Notes under the pieces: model-generated
Databases searched by the model: none
What the model saw: only the letters and a program-made list of their open reading frames with translations
What the model was told of the DNA's origin: nothing
Shown here: positions 55,138-64,000 of the stretch, piece by piece
Layout of the letters: every line of letters begins with the position of its first letter
Position numbering within the stretch: the stretch's first letter is position 1
Position numbers and translations under genes: made by a program
DNA from: Ichthyophis bannanicus
Lineage: Eukaryota; Chordata; Amphibia; Gymnophiona; Ichthyophiidae
Length of the DNA stretch: 64,000 bases
Direction: 5' to 3'
Assembly (NCBI GenBank): GCA_033557465.1
Contig: CM066035.1
Span: 898,907,309-898,971,308 of the forward strand

Positions 55138-55240
55138 TTGATTAGATTGTAAGCTCTGATGAGCAGGGACTGTGTCTTACATCTACAGTATGTGTATAGC
55201 GCTGCTTATGCCTTGTAGTAATGGTAGTATGGGGTTGGTG
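55138..55240 (+). mobile_element. L2 3' terminus fragment
   Basis: The sequence gattagattgtaagctctg, agcagggactgtgtcttac and gcgctgcttatgccttgtag is the final 100 bp of an L2 with a degraded triplet tail. Confidence 0.7.
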
Positions 55241-55329
55241 ACAAATTCCTTACCTGGCTGAGGGGGCGTTATGCTTCCTTGGAAGCAAAGGTAAAGGTAA
55301 ATGGACTATAGTCTGAAAAGATCACTCTA

Positions 55330-56440
55330 GGCAGGGGAACTTGGCAGAGACGTCCCCTGACCTTCCTCTTGTTTGCATTAGTTATGGTGCACTGAGCACA
55401 ATCTGTTCAAACCAATGGGTAGATTTCTCTCTCTTAGAAACCTCATCCTCATTCCCACTGCATCCATCTCCTCTCTCCCTTGCTCTCCTTCTTTCTTCTG
55501 GTGACATTAATCCAAACCCTGCCCCCCCCCCCCAGACTTTTCTCTCACTCCCACTCCTCACTCTACCACTCTAATCTCATCCATATCCCCTCCTTTCCCC
55601 CTCCTCTCTCTCTTTCTCATGTACACTATGGAATGTTCATTCCATATCCAATAAACTCCCCTTTATTCATGATCTTTTCATTTCCAACTCTTCCCATCTT
55701 TTAGCTCTTACTGAAACCTGGCTCCTCCCTGACGACACTGCTTCAGTTGCCACCCTCTGTCATGGCGGTTCCAGTTTTCCCATACTCCTCGTGGCACTGG
55801 CCATGGTGGTGGTATTGGAGTTCTGCTTTCTCCTTTTTGTCAATTCCAGCCCCTCCCTCTACTTACGTCTCACTCCTTTTCCTCTTTTGAAGTCCATTCC
55901 ATCTGCCTTTTTAAACCCTTATCTCCCCATATAGCTGCTATCTATAGACCTCCTGATAAATCCATCTCTACCTTTCTCACTGACTTTGACGCCTGACTTT
56001 CCCTATTTCTTGATTTTTTTCATCCCCTTCTCTTATTCTTGGTGATTTTAATATTCATGTTGATAACCCTTCTGACCCCTATGCTTCTAAACTCCTTTCC
56101 CTTACCTCCCCATTCAACCTCCGACTCTGCACTTCTGCTCCCACTCATCAACTTGCTCACTGCCTTGACCTAGTTTTCTTCTCTGTTTACCCTCCAACTT
56201 CCGTACCTTAGTTCTTCCCTTATCTGATCATCACCTCCTTACGTTCACGCCTTCGTCGCTTCCCTCCTCGATCTTGCCCAGTCTCCTACTACCTTTTCAG
56301 GAATCTTCATACTATCGATCCTTTGGCTCTCTCCACTATTGTCTCATCCTCTCTTTCCTCCCCCATTCCTTTGGACACTCAGCTAGCTCTCTTGGGGGTC
56401 TGGCTGATAGGATGGGTGCTGGAAGGCTGTTTGGTCCTGT
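55330..56440 (+). mobile_element. L2-like LINE endonuclease region, plus strand, decayed
   Basis: Broken plus frames contain LALTETWLLPDD-like sequence near 55705-55735, a Gly-rich GGGIGVLL at 55805-55825, AAIYRPPDKSIS at 55930-55970 and LVILIFMLI (GDFN-position remnant) near 56040. The order matches an APE endonuclease. RT is absent. Very C/T-rich composition. Confidence 0.6.
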
Positions 56441-56442
56441 CT

Positions 56443-56785
56443 CATTATAACTAGATGTGAATTGGCACTCCATTAGAGGAGAAAGGAGCCCCTATTTGTG
56501 GAGCAGCCGATGGCATGCCTGTGAAAGGTGCTGCTCTGGGAACTTTTAACCGCAGTGGTTTATAAGATGGTGCAAAAGTATGAAAAGGACTGGTGAGTTC
56601 TAGTGAACGTTTTGTCAAAGTAGTCTCGGGAATCTGCAGTGAATAGAGGAGATGGAGGGTGAGGGAGGAAGGTGGGATTGCACTATATTGGAACATTGTA
56701 GATAATTGCTTGTTATGGTAAGAAGAAGTGCATGTTTTGACATGTGTTCCTCTTATAAAAATAAAAATATTTTTTAAAAAACCTC
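56443..56785 (+). mobile_element. L1 3' UTR with A-rich tail
   Basis: Non-coding sequence ending tcttataaaaataaaaat and a short A run at 56770-56779, resembling L1 3' ends. It may be the 3' end of the plus-strand L1 whose ORF2 piece is at 53500-55115, with the L2 pieces inserted between. Confidence 0.45.
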
Positions 56786-57390
56786 AACTGTAAAGCCAAC
56801 TGGCCCGGGCGCCATGTTGACTAGCAAGGCCTGGATGGCCTCTCTCACATCCTCAAGAGTAAGGGGGTCACCAATTCCATATTCTCATCTGGGGTTAGAC
56901 AGGGATATTCCAGCCTTGGATAAAAGTATCCAAGTCTAGATTTGGAGCCCGAAAGCTCGGAGGCGAACAGTGCTGTAGAAATCTTTGGAACGGCTTCCTG
57001 GCCTTGGCGGTATAGTAAATAAATAAGACAATAAATAGAATGGTTTTAGTGTTTGTGGTAGGCTGCCACCCATCAGTCTGAATGGCATTAACCTCCATTT
57101 TAGACAGGAGGCCAGAAACCAGCTACTCTGATTCTTTTCTGAGAAAATGGCCTTTCCTGCTTTTTCACACAAGGTCTTGTTACAGTCGTATTTACACCTA
57201 CACAACTGAGTCATCAGTGCTGCCTGATTAACGTAGAGGGCTGAATGTTCTGTAACTTGCTTTTGTAATGTGCTATACTAATAAACTCGCCAAGTATAGT
57301 AGCTTTGAATGCCTCCCACAGTAAAATTGGTGACATTCTTTCCAAGGCATTTCTCTCTTAAAAAAACAAAAGAAAAACAATCAGCTATAA
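56786..57390 (-). mobile_element. L1 ORF2 fragment, minus strand
   Basis: The minus strand from 57390 reads ERMSPILLWEAFKATI (the linker typical of L1: xLWxxxKAxIRG), then a decayed stretch, and at about 56880-56790 GDPLTLEDVREAIQALLVN followed by MAPGPVGFTVEV, the start of L1 RT. A TAAATAAATAAG patch near 57012-57035 may be a small insertion. Stops and shifts are frequent. Confidence 0.7.
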
Positions 57391-57959
57391 ATCCATTTAT
57401 CCTAACCAGAACTTCATGATTTGCCAAGAAGGTACCTAGGTTTGATTGTCAGCTTAGATCTGCCAATCCCTGGGGCCAACCAGGGCTGGGAATACTTCAG
57501 AGGCAGAGTCCCCAGCCTCTGGGAGGGAAGAGGTCAGAGCACGTTGTGGCCAGATTTAAGACCCATGACTGCAGGCTTCCAGGAGTCTGTGCATGTGATC
57601 CCATTCAAAGACAGTGGTTGCAATTGACTGTCTAAAGTGAATTGGAAAGGATATAAAATGAAGGAAAATTCTCTACGTGGTTCAAAGAAAAGCATATGGA
57701 AGCAATTATTAATCCTGTTTCTGACTAGGTTGAAAGCCCAAAGGAGTAAGAGGGAAACTGCCAGGTCAAAGAAAAAGGATAAGTAAATTTTTCATATATA
57801 TCACTGAAGCACTTTTAAACTATATTGTACTTGTGGACCTGAAAACTAATTTTCAAAGGGAAAGTCCTCATGTAGTCTGAGCCTTTTGTAAAATAGGCTG
57901 GAAATTGTTATCATCCCTACTTGGACAGTCTATTTCCAACCTAGACGCCATATGTAAAA
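57391..57959. other. Unassigned sequence
   Basis: 57421-57660 has a plus-strand GC-richer block with two open frames and no recognisable similarity. The rest is AT-rich. No repeat edge identified. Confidence 0.3.
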
Positions 57960-58620
57960 TTAATCTTCCTTATTATCCTGCTAGATCAGTACAGACACAT
58001 GGTTTTATGTCAGCCTGCCAGCAGATGGAGACAGAAACACAGCCTTCCAATAATGTCATCACTGTTCTTGAGAGGCTGTGCATCCACAATAGTTGCCAGT
58101 ATTGTATGTCTCCTACAGATGCTGGCCTGGTACAGCAGAATTGAGTCTCCTTGGACTCTCCTTTGGGTTCGTAGGATGAGCAGGGTTTCATCCATCTCCT
58201 AGATAAGCTAATTCCCTCTGTCAAGGAATAGTTGTGTTCCCTGGGCAATAGTCTTTATGCTGTTTCCCCTGGTTGGATAGGGCTGAGGTCCTCCAGGGCA
58301 GCAGCCTACAAGCTGTCTTCCCTGGTTGAGCTTTGCTTTGCAGTTCCTGTCTTGGTTGGGTCAGCATTCATGCTTTCGTGTTCTGGTGTTAGTGGCCTTG
58401 GGTTTAGTGGGAGAGGGGACTGGTATTGCTCAGAACAGACTGGTGTAAGGTCTCCCATGCAGCCTTGGGTGGTCATCGCTGCTTCTAGTGCAAATTCCTT
58501 GTCTGTCCCCTTTTTTTCTCCCCTTGTCCGTGCTCCTTCCCTCCTCACTGTTTTTTGCCTTTCTGGGTTTCGGCTGCTATGATCGATAAAGTATTAAAAA
58601 AAAAAAATAAAAAGGAGGAC
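57960..58620 (+). mobile_element. DIRS1-like terminal/leader sequence
   Basis: The block containing ctagatcagtacagacacatgg and ccagcagatggagacag resembles terminal repeats of DIRS1-like elements in amphibians. The later part (58230-58580) is T-rich leader ending with an A-rich tract at 58594-58612. I cannot show the second copy needed to prove a terminal repeat. Confidence 0.4.
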
Positions 58621-59150
58621 AGCAAGACAGCTGTCAGAAGGCAGTGCAGACTAATTACCTCCTCCAGCTGCTGGAGGTGATCCATGACCTTGCACCGCTG
58701 CTGGAAGTTAGCAGCTGAGTGGTGTCGTGAGTGTTCAGTGACTGAAAGCCGGCATGTTGGGTTGTTCGGAGCGTGTTTGCTGCTGTGGAGGGTGTGATAG
58801 CAAACACATTCAGATCGGCAGTTCAAGGATCTGCTCTGGATGTAATAACAGTTCTCCCTACTTGATTCTTCCATTTCCAGCCAAGATGCCCTATGTAAAA
58901 TGGCACGTTCAGTGGTAGTATTCAGCTGCTGAACATATAACTTGTATGTCCAAATGTCAGTCAACAAAAGCAAGTCTAACTTTAAATGTCTATCCTAAAT
59001 GTTTAAAGTTGTAAGTGGATGTTCAAAACTGATACTTACGCAGATAATGCCATTCAGTATGCTTATAACATTAAGGGTGCCTAGATTATGTGGGGAGGAA
59101 GCCACTTATTTTATGCCTATTTTACAAAGATAAATAAGCGCTTCATCCAC
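58621..59150. other. Unassigned sequence between DIRS-like pieces
   Basis: Short ORFs only; possibly more DIRS leader or an unrelated insertion. Confidence 0.3.
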
Positions 59151-59997
59151 GTCCCTCCAGTATAGGCCAGACAGATGGGTTGTGTCCGCCTTCGAGCAGC
59201 AGGTGACTGACTATGCAAATTTTTCTGGTGATGCCATCTTTAAGAGTTAAGGAAAAACCCCTCCCCTTCAGTAATTCAGTCTCCAGCAGCTGGTGCACGG
59301 CCACATAGTAGCATGTTTGGCTGGTCCTTGGTGTTTTCTTTTTGAGTTAATTTCCTTCTGCAGAACTGACTCCCTGACAGAGGCCAGAACTGTGTTTTGT
59401 CTGTCTGTGGTTCTGCTACCACTGATTGACTAAAGTGTGAGCCCTCCTGCATCAGTCCCTTCTGGATGCCTTGAGTGGGGGAGGAGGCCTCTGTCAGAGC
59501 ACTGTGAGCCGTTTGGTCAACATTGGTGTCTCCAAGCAGCGATGAGCCCTTTGTGGGGGGTATTTCTTCTCCACTGACTGCTCCCTTTCTGCCTGTGCAT
59601 GTCAATGTTTTCCGCATTCATTTGGCGTGGAGGGGCAACCATTGTGGGGCATCATTTCTCTAGCAATGCCGTCTCCAAACTCACTTGTGTGGCCTGTGAT
59701 GCCTGTCGGAGCTCCCTTTCTCTGATGGGGTGCTGCAAGACCTGTGAAAGAGAGCTGCGAGATCGAGGAGTGCCAGCAGGACTCCCCTTGAGCGGCAGGG
59801 ATCCTGGACGCTAGCACCGAGCTGTTGTGGGCATCTGATTCTTCCTACCAAGGGCGGGAAAATGGTCAGCAGCCATCTTGGAAGCAGCTGCTAATTCGGC
59901 AGCCATCTCTGGTGAGCAGGCCGCCTTGGCGGTTCGGGAGGAGATCTCCACGAAGCCGCAGGGGAGCCCCTCCAGTGACAACTCTCTCTTTTCACCA
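59151..59997 (+). mobile_element. DIRS1-like 5' region with Cys-rich Gag start
   Basis: The frame 59599-59814 carries a Cys-rich patch (LTCVACDACRSSL, then GCCKTCEREL) like the N-terminal Cys cluster of DIRS1 Gag-like proteins. Preceding sequence contains a cagcaggtgactgactatgc DIRS-type leader. It is followed by a LINE insertion at about 59998. Confidence 0.45.
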
Positions 59998-61505
59998 GAA
60001 TTTATACTCCTGTTAAACAGGGCATATAAGTTAGATTAGGATCAATACTTCATACACAACTTTGCTCATTTAGACCCACAACAACATGGATTTAGACCCA
60101 CCCATGGTGTTGAAACCCTTCTTACATCACTATTCAATACACAAATAACTGGACTCGAAAAGACAAAACAAGGATTCATCCTAATATTCCTTGATATAAC
60201 TGAAGCATTTGACTCTATAAATCACAATAAGCTCATCGATTGCCTGAGAGAAATAGGAATAACGAACACTCCTCTAAACTGGTTCCATTCGTACTTGACT
60301 GATCACTACCAACAAGTAAAAATAAAGGACAAAACTTCCAAACCATTTAAATAAAAACAAGACATACCTCAAGGGTCAGTACTCTCAGCCATACTCTTCA
60401 ATTTGTACCTCCAACCGATCTGCAAAGTCATTAATGAGCACAACATACAGTACCGTATATATGCCAATGACTTGATTACATATGCTGTCTCCAACACAAA
60501 TAAAACAGACTTCTGCATACAATCCTGCTTCAAGGACGTAGTACAATGGCTAAACGGACACATCCTTTCAATTAATTACAATGAAACCAAAGTTCTGATC
60601 ACTTCACGAGACCCATACTACGTCTACGCAGAAACAATCAAAATAAGTGATGCCGTTTTCCCAGTCAAATTAGAAGTCAAATATCTCGGTGTCACACTGG
60701 ACTAGAAACTAAACCTGCAAACTCATATTAAGAAAACCACAGCCTCTTTTTACTATAAGATTAAAATTCTATATAACCTATGCCCACTCCTGGACGCCAA
60801 TCACTTTTGGGCTGTAACTCAGGCCATAATCACTCTACATCTGGACTACTGTTACACTATTCTACAGGGCCTACCAAAGTAAGTACTCCACCCTTTACAG
60901 CTAGCCCAAAATGCAGCAGTACGACTTATCACAGGACTATCCAGGAATGAACATATCACCCCAGTACTAAAATACACTGGCTCCCCATTCAAGCATGCAT
61001 CAAATATAAATCCATCATGAACACATATAAGACAATAGATAATCAGTCCGCCAATTGCTTACGCACATAGATACAACTTAACCCCAACAACAGATCTCGT
61101 GGACAGCAAAACCAAAACTTTTTTGAAGTTCCCTCTTATAAAACACAAAGCACGCAAACAACTTGTCAAAGAACTTTTGCAATCTATGCACCCGCTCTAT
61201 GGAACTCCCTCCCGAGCACCCTAAGAGCCACTGAAGACATAACTGATTTCCGGAAAAAGCTGAAAACGTACATCTTTCAAGAGGTATTTGGATCAGACAC
61301 ATAACCAAACATAATAATGTTTAATAAAACCACACAATCCAGAACTGTTTCCTGTAAATCGTTTAATTCTTCAAGTTATAAATTATTAACCATTGTTAAA
61401 TAATAATGTACGTGTTTTAAAGTTCAATGGAACCAAATTACCCCAAAACCGCTTTGATACCTTGAAAAGCGTATAAAAGAAATGTTAAATAAACACATAA
61501 ATAGA
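59998..61505 (+). mobile_element. L2-related LINE, RT and 3' end, inserted in the DIRS element
   Basis: Plus-strand RT motifs: DPQQHGFRPTHGVETLLTSL (60070-60135), FLDITEAFDSINHNKLI with the first Asp at about 60200, PQGSVLSAILFNLYL at 60370, the active site read as YANDLI (60460; expected YADD, the first Asp changed to Asn), VLITSRDP, LEVKYLGVTLD, and LHLDYCYTILQGLPK at 60840. The 3' UTR ends with ttaaataaacacataaatag at 61505. Stops at 60352 and 60703 and shifts inactivate it. The DIRS reading resumes right after. Confidence 0.8.
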
Positions 61506-62582
61506 GAGGGCTTTGGCGTCAGAGCATAGGCCCTGTGCCAAGAGGGGGGTCGTCCTCCATGGTGACACGCGGTCTGCCCAAGTGGGTGCTGCTTGCAGGG
61601 ATCTCGGAGGAGGATGGTCACCTCTCAGATACCTCTGAAGGTGGGGAGGACCTCAGGGAGGGACCCTCCACTGCCGAAGAGAATTTAGACTTCTATGATA
61701 TGGAGGAGGGGGACCTTTCTCCTGGGGAGGACCCCACCATTGTCCGCGTGTTTTGCAAGGAAGAGCTGTTAGCCATAATCTTGCAGTCCTTGGCAGCCTT
61801 GAATATTCCCTTTAGGGCTGCAGAGGAGGAGCCCATTGAGAATCCCTTGCTTCAAGGCATGCACTTCCACAAAATTCCTTCCCGGTGCACAAGGCCATCA
61901 TGCACATGATTGAGACCTAGTGGCATGCACCAGGAGGCAGGACTCCAGGGTGGCCGGGCCATGGCCCATCTGTATCCAGTTCTTCCTGCAGAGAAGGAGT
62001 TATTTCAGTATCCCAAGGTGGATGTCTTAGTGACAGCAGTCAATAAGAAGACTACCATTCCGGTAGAGGGAGGGGCGGCCTTAAAGGATCCGTAGAATCA
62101 TCTCCTTGAGATGCTACTAAAGCAGACATTTGAAGGCAATGCCCTTTCTCTGTCAGCATCTATTTGTGAGGCGTATGTGGCGCGGGCCTGCATGCGCTGG
62201 GTTCAAAACCTCCCTCACCTCTCACAGGAGAATGGTTCAGAACCAGGAGAGGTCTCTAAGTTGGAGTCGGCTACAGCTTACTTAATGGATTTTTGTTATG
62301 ATTTGGGGCACACCTCCTTGAAGAGCATGGCGCTAGTAGTGGCTTCGCAGTGTTTCCTGTGGTTGTGCAGTTGGGTGGCTGAGCAATTGGGCTTTGCAAT
62401 TGGATGTCGCTTCCAAGATCAAGTTAAGCAAGCTTCCCTTTCAGGGGAAGCTCCTTTTTGGGAACGCTATTAAGGAATTAGTCAAGGATCTTGGATTGAC
62501 CAAAGGAGGACGGCTGCCAGAGGATAAGCCTCAAAGAGGTAAAGGGCAACCTCAGCAGGCTCAGGGAGAAAGGGGCACATGA
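61506..62582 (+). pseudogene. DIRS1-like ORF1 (Gag-like), frameshifted
   Basis: Frames 61535-61909, 61910-62095, 62111-62473 and 62394-62582 follow one another. They show an acidic N part (ISEEDGHLSDTSEGGEDLRE), a VFCKEELLAIILQSLAAL helix, LLKQTFEGNALSLSASIC and ARACMRWVQNL, and a basic tail before the RT ORF. This layout and the wording agree with DIRS1-group Gag-like ORFs. Function in particle formation is inferred for the group. At least three breaks. Confidence 0.7.
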
Positions 62583-64000
62583 CTTCTGTCATTTTCGGCT
62601 GGCGAAATTTGCCTGTCCTCAATGCGGTCGTTTTCTGTACCATGGCCAGTCCTTTTAGGGTAGAGGAATTTTGCACGGTTTTTACTCTGGGTCCTCCAAT
62701 GGCCCTAAAAAAACATAATGAGGCGAAGGGGACCCAGGAAGTGGTAGAGCGCATCGTTGGGCATTTACAGACCTTTTACCCCTCCTCGGTCCAAATAACA
62801 TCTGATCCGTGGGTGCTGGAAATCATTCGAGAGGGTTATGCCCTCGAGTTCCGGCATCCATTAGCAGATGCATACATGCTCTCTCCTTGCAAGGCACACG
62901 CTGTCCAACTAACCCTGGAGCATCTCTTGGCACTGGGCGCAGTGGAGCGTGTTCCTGCAGACCAATGCCGCTCCGATTGACACTTGATCTGCTTTGTGGT
63001 GCCCAAAAAGGAAGGCTCCTTCCGGCCTATACTTGACCTAAAGCATGTCAACAGGGTCTTGCATATGCCTAATTTTCACATGGAAACCTTGCACTCTGTA
63101 ATGGTCACAGTGCAGACAGGAGAATTCCTGACAGCTTTGGACCTCATGGAGGCCTATCTGCATATCCCAATATGGCCTGACCATCAGCGCTTCCCGCAGT
63201 TCACGACTTCCATGAGCCATTTTCGGTTCCGAGCGTAACCCTTCAGGTTGGCAACGGTGCCCAGGAATTCACCAAGGTGATAGTGGCGGCGGCGGAGGCT
63301 CTCCAAAAAAGAAGTATTCTGTTGCATCCATACCTGGACGATTGGCTCATTCAAGCAAAGTTTTGTGAGGAGAGTCAGCAGGCGACCCAGCATTTCTGGA
63401 ACAGCTTGCCTGGTCATCAGTGTGGCCAAGAGCAAATTGATGCCGTCACAACAGGTGATATACTTGGGAGCTCTTTTTGACATGATGGAAGGTGGGGTGT
63501 TTTTGCTGGAGGAGAGAATAGCCAAGCTGCAGAGTCTTCTGCTTCAGTTCCTATGGGTCTCTGCCCCTTCATCTTGGCACTATCTTCAGGTGTTGGGGCT
63601 GATGGCAGTGTCATTGGACCTAGTTCCCTGGGCAAGGGCTCATATGCGGCCGCTGCAGTGGTCACTGCTCTCCCGGTGGTCTCCTCAGATACATCCCCTG
63701 TCCCACCTGCTTCAGTGTCCGGGGGCGGTAAAACATGCATTGCAGTGGTGGCTGAACAAGAACAACTTGAACAAGGGAGTATCACTAAAAACTCCAGATT
63801 GGGTGGTAGTCACCACAGACGCCAGTTTTTATGGATTGGGGTTCCTTGCCTTTCACAAGTGTCTCAGGGGCAAAGATCCAGGGAAGAGAGCTCCTGGTCC
63901 ATCAGTCGCTTGGAGATTTGGGCAATATGGGTGCCGTTCCAGCACTTTGCTCACCTGCTCGAGAACAGGGCAGTACAAGTGTTCTCGGACAGCGCCTCGG
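62579..64000 (+). pseudogene. DIRS1-like RT-RNase H, continuing past the window
   Basis: The RT begins at 62579. ERIVGHLQTFYPSSVQ, HLLALGAVERVPA, then after a stop at 62978 FVVPKKEGSFRPILDLKHVN, ALDLMEAYLHIPIWPDHQ (first Asp) and FTTSMSHFRFRA. The active-site block is HPYLDDWLIQAK (63325-63360), then YLGALFDMMEG and the RNase H start VVVTTDASFYGLGFLAF (63800-63850). Two or more frameshifts and stops break it. The expected methyltransferase-like and tyrosine-recombinase parts would lie right of base 64000. It is of the DIRS1 type, distinct from the Ngaro-like copy at 1-3600. Confidence 0.85.

Noticed and set aside
58306..58973. Minus-strand ORFs of 80 and 142 residues
   Set aside because: No similarity; they overlap DIRS-like leader sequence on the plus strand.

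Overview
This is eukaryotic nuclear DNA from a vertebrate with a large, transposon-rich genome. The only host gene I can support is PHKA2, the liver-type alpha (regulatory) subunit of phosphorylase kinase, on the + strand. Eight consecutive internal exons lie between 16856 and 44950. Together they give 922 coding nt (about 307 residues, the middle of a chain of about 1235). All splice phases are consistent, and introns range from 216 bp to about 14.9 kb. Upstream and downstream exons were not found and probably lie outside the window. The mix of DIRS/Ngaro tyrosine-recombinase elements, Penelope, CR1, L2, L1, RTE, MIR-like SINEs, hAT MITEs and a retrovirus-like element points to an amphibian. 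A caecilian is my best guess; this is inference, and a turtle or another large-genome vertebrate is not excluded.

Layout. 1-3600: minus-strand Ngaro/DIRS-like element (gag, RT-RNase H, start of a tyrosine recombinase). 4041-4740: CR1 fragment. 4741-12850: a minus-strand L2-like LINE broken by a 4.66-kb Penelope-like element (15-bp target duplication), which itself contains a 372-bp hAT MITE (8-bp target duplication). An inverted L2 3' piece is also lodged in it. 12880-14735: SINE and CR1. 16856-26960: first five PHKA2 exons, with a CR1 carrying intact ORF1 and partial ORF2 (20181-22615), a 288-bp perfect inverted repeat, and two MITEs. 27290-37830: minus-strand CR1 split by a 7.25-kb LTR retrovirus-like element (27697-34948; 401-bp LTRs, 5-bp target duplication). 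38036-41190: two L2 copies. 41883-44950: last three PHKA2 exons, with an RTE fragment between them. 45226-45765: processed MORN5 pseudogene, with a 113-bp partial second copy at 49935. 46240-49930: the best preserved LINE (L2-like, minus). 50740-57390: several L1 and L2 pieces in both orientations. 57960-64000: DIRS1-like element(s), plus strand, with another LINE inserted.

The host part forms one transcription unit: PHKA2 restrains or activates the phosphorylase kinase holoenzyme in glycogen breakdown. Everything else is selfish DNA in layers, and nested insertions allow relative dating. I found no rRNA, snRNA, functional tRNA, CRISPR or prokaryotic feature. Coordinates of repeat edges are by eye and good to tens of bases unless a target duplication fixes them.
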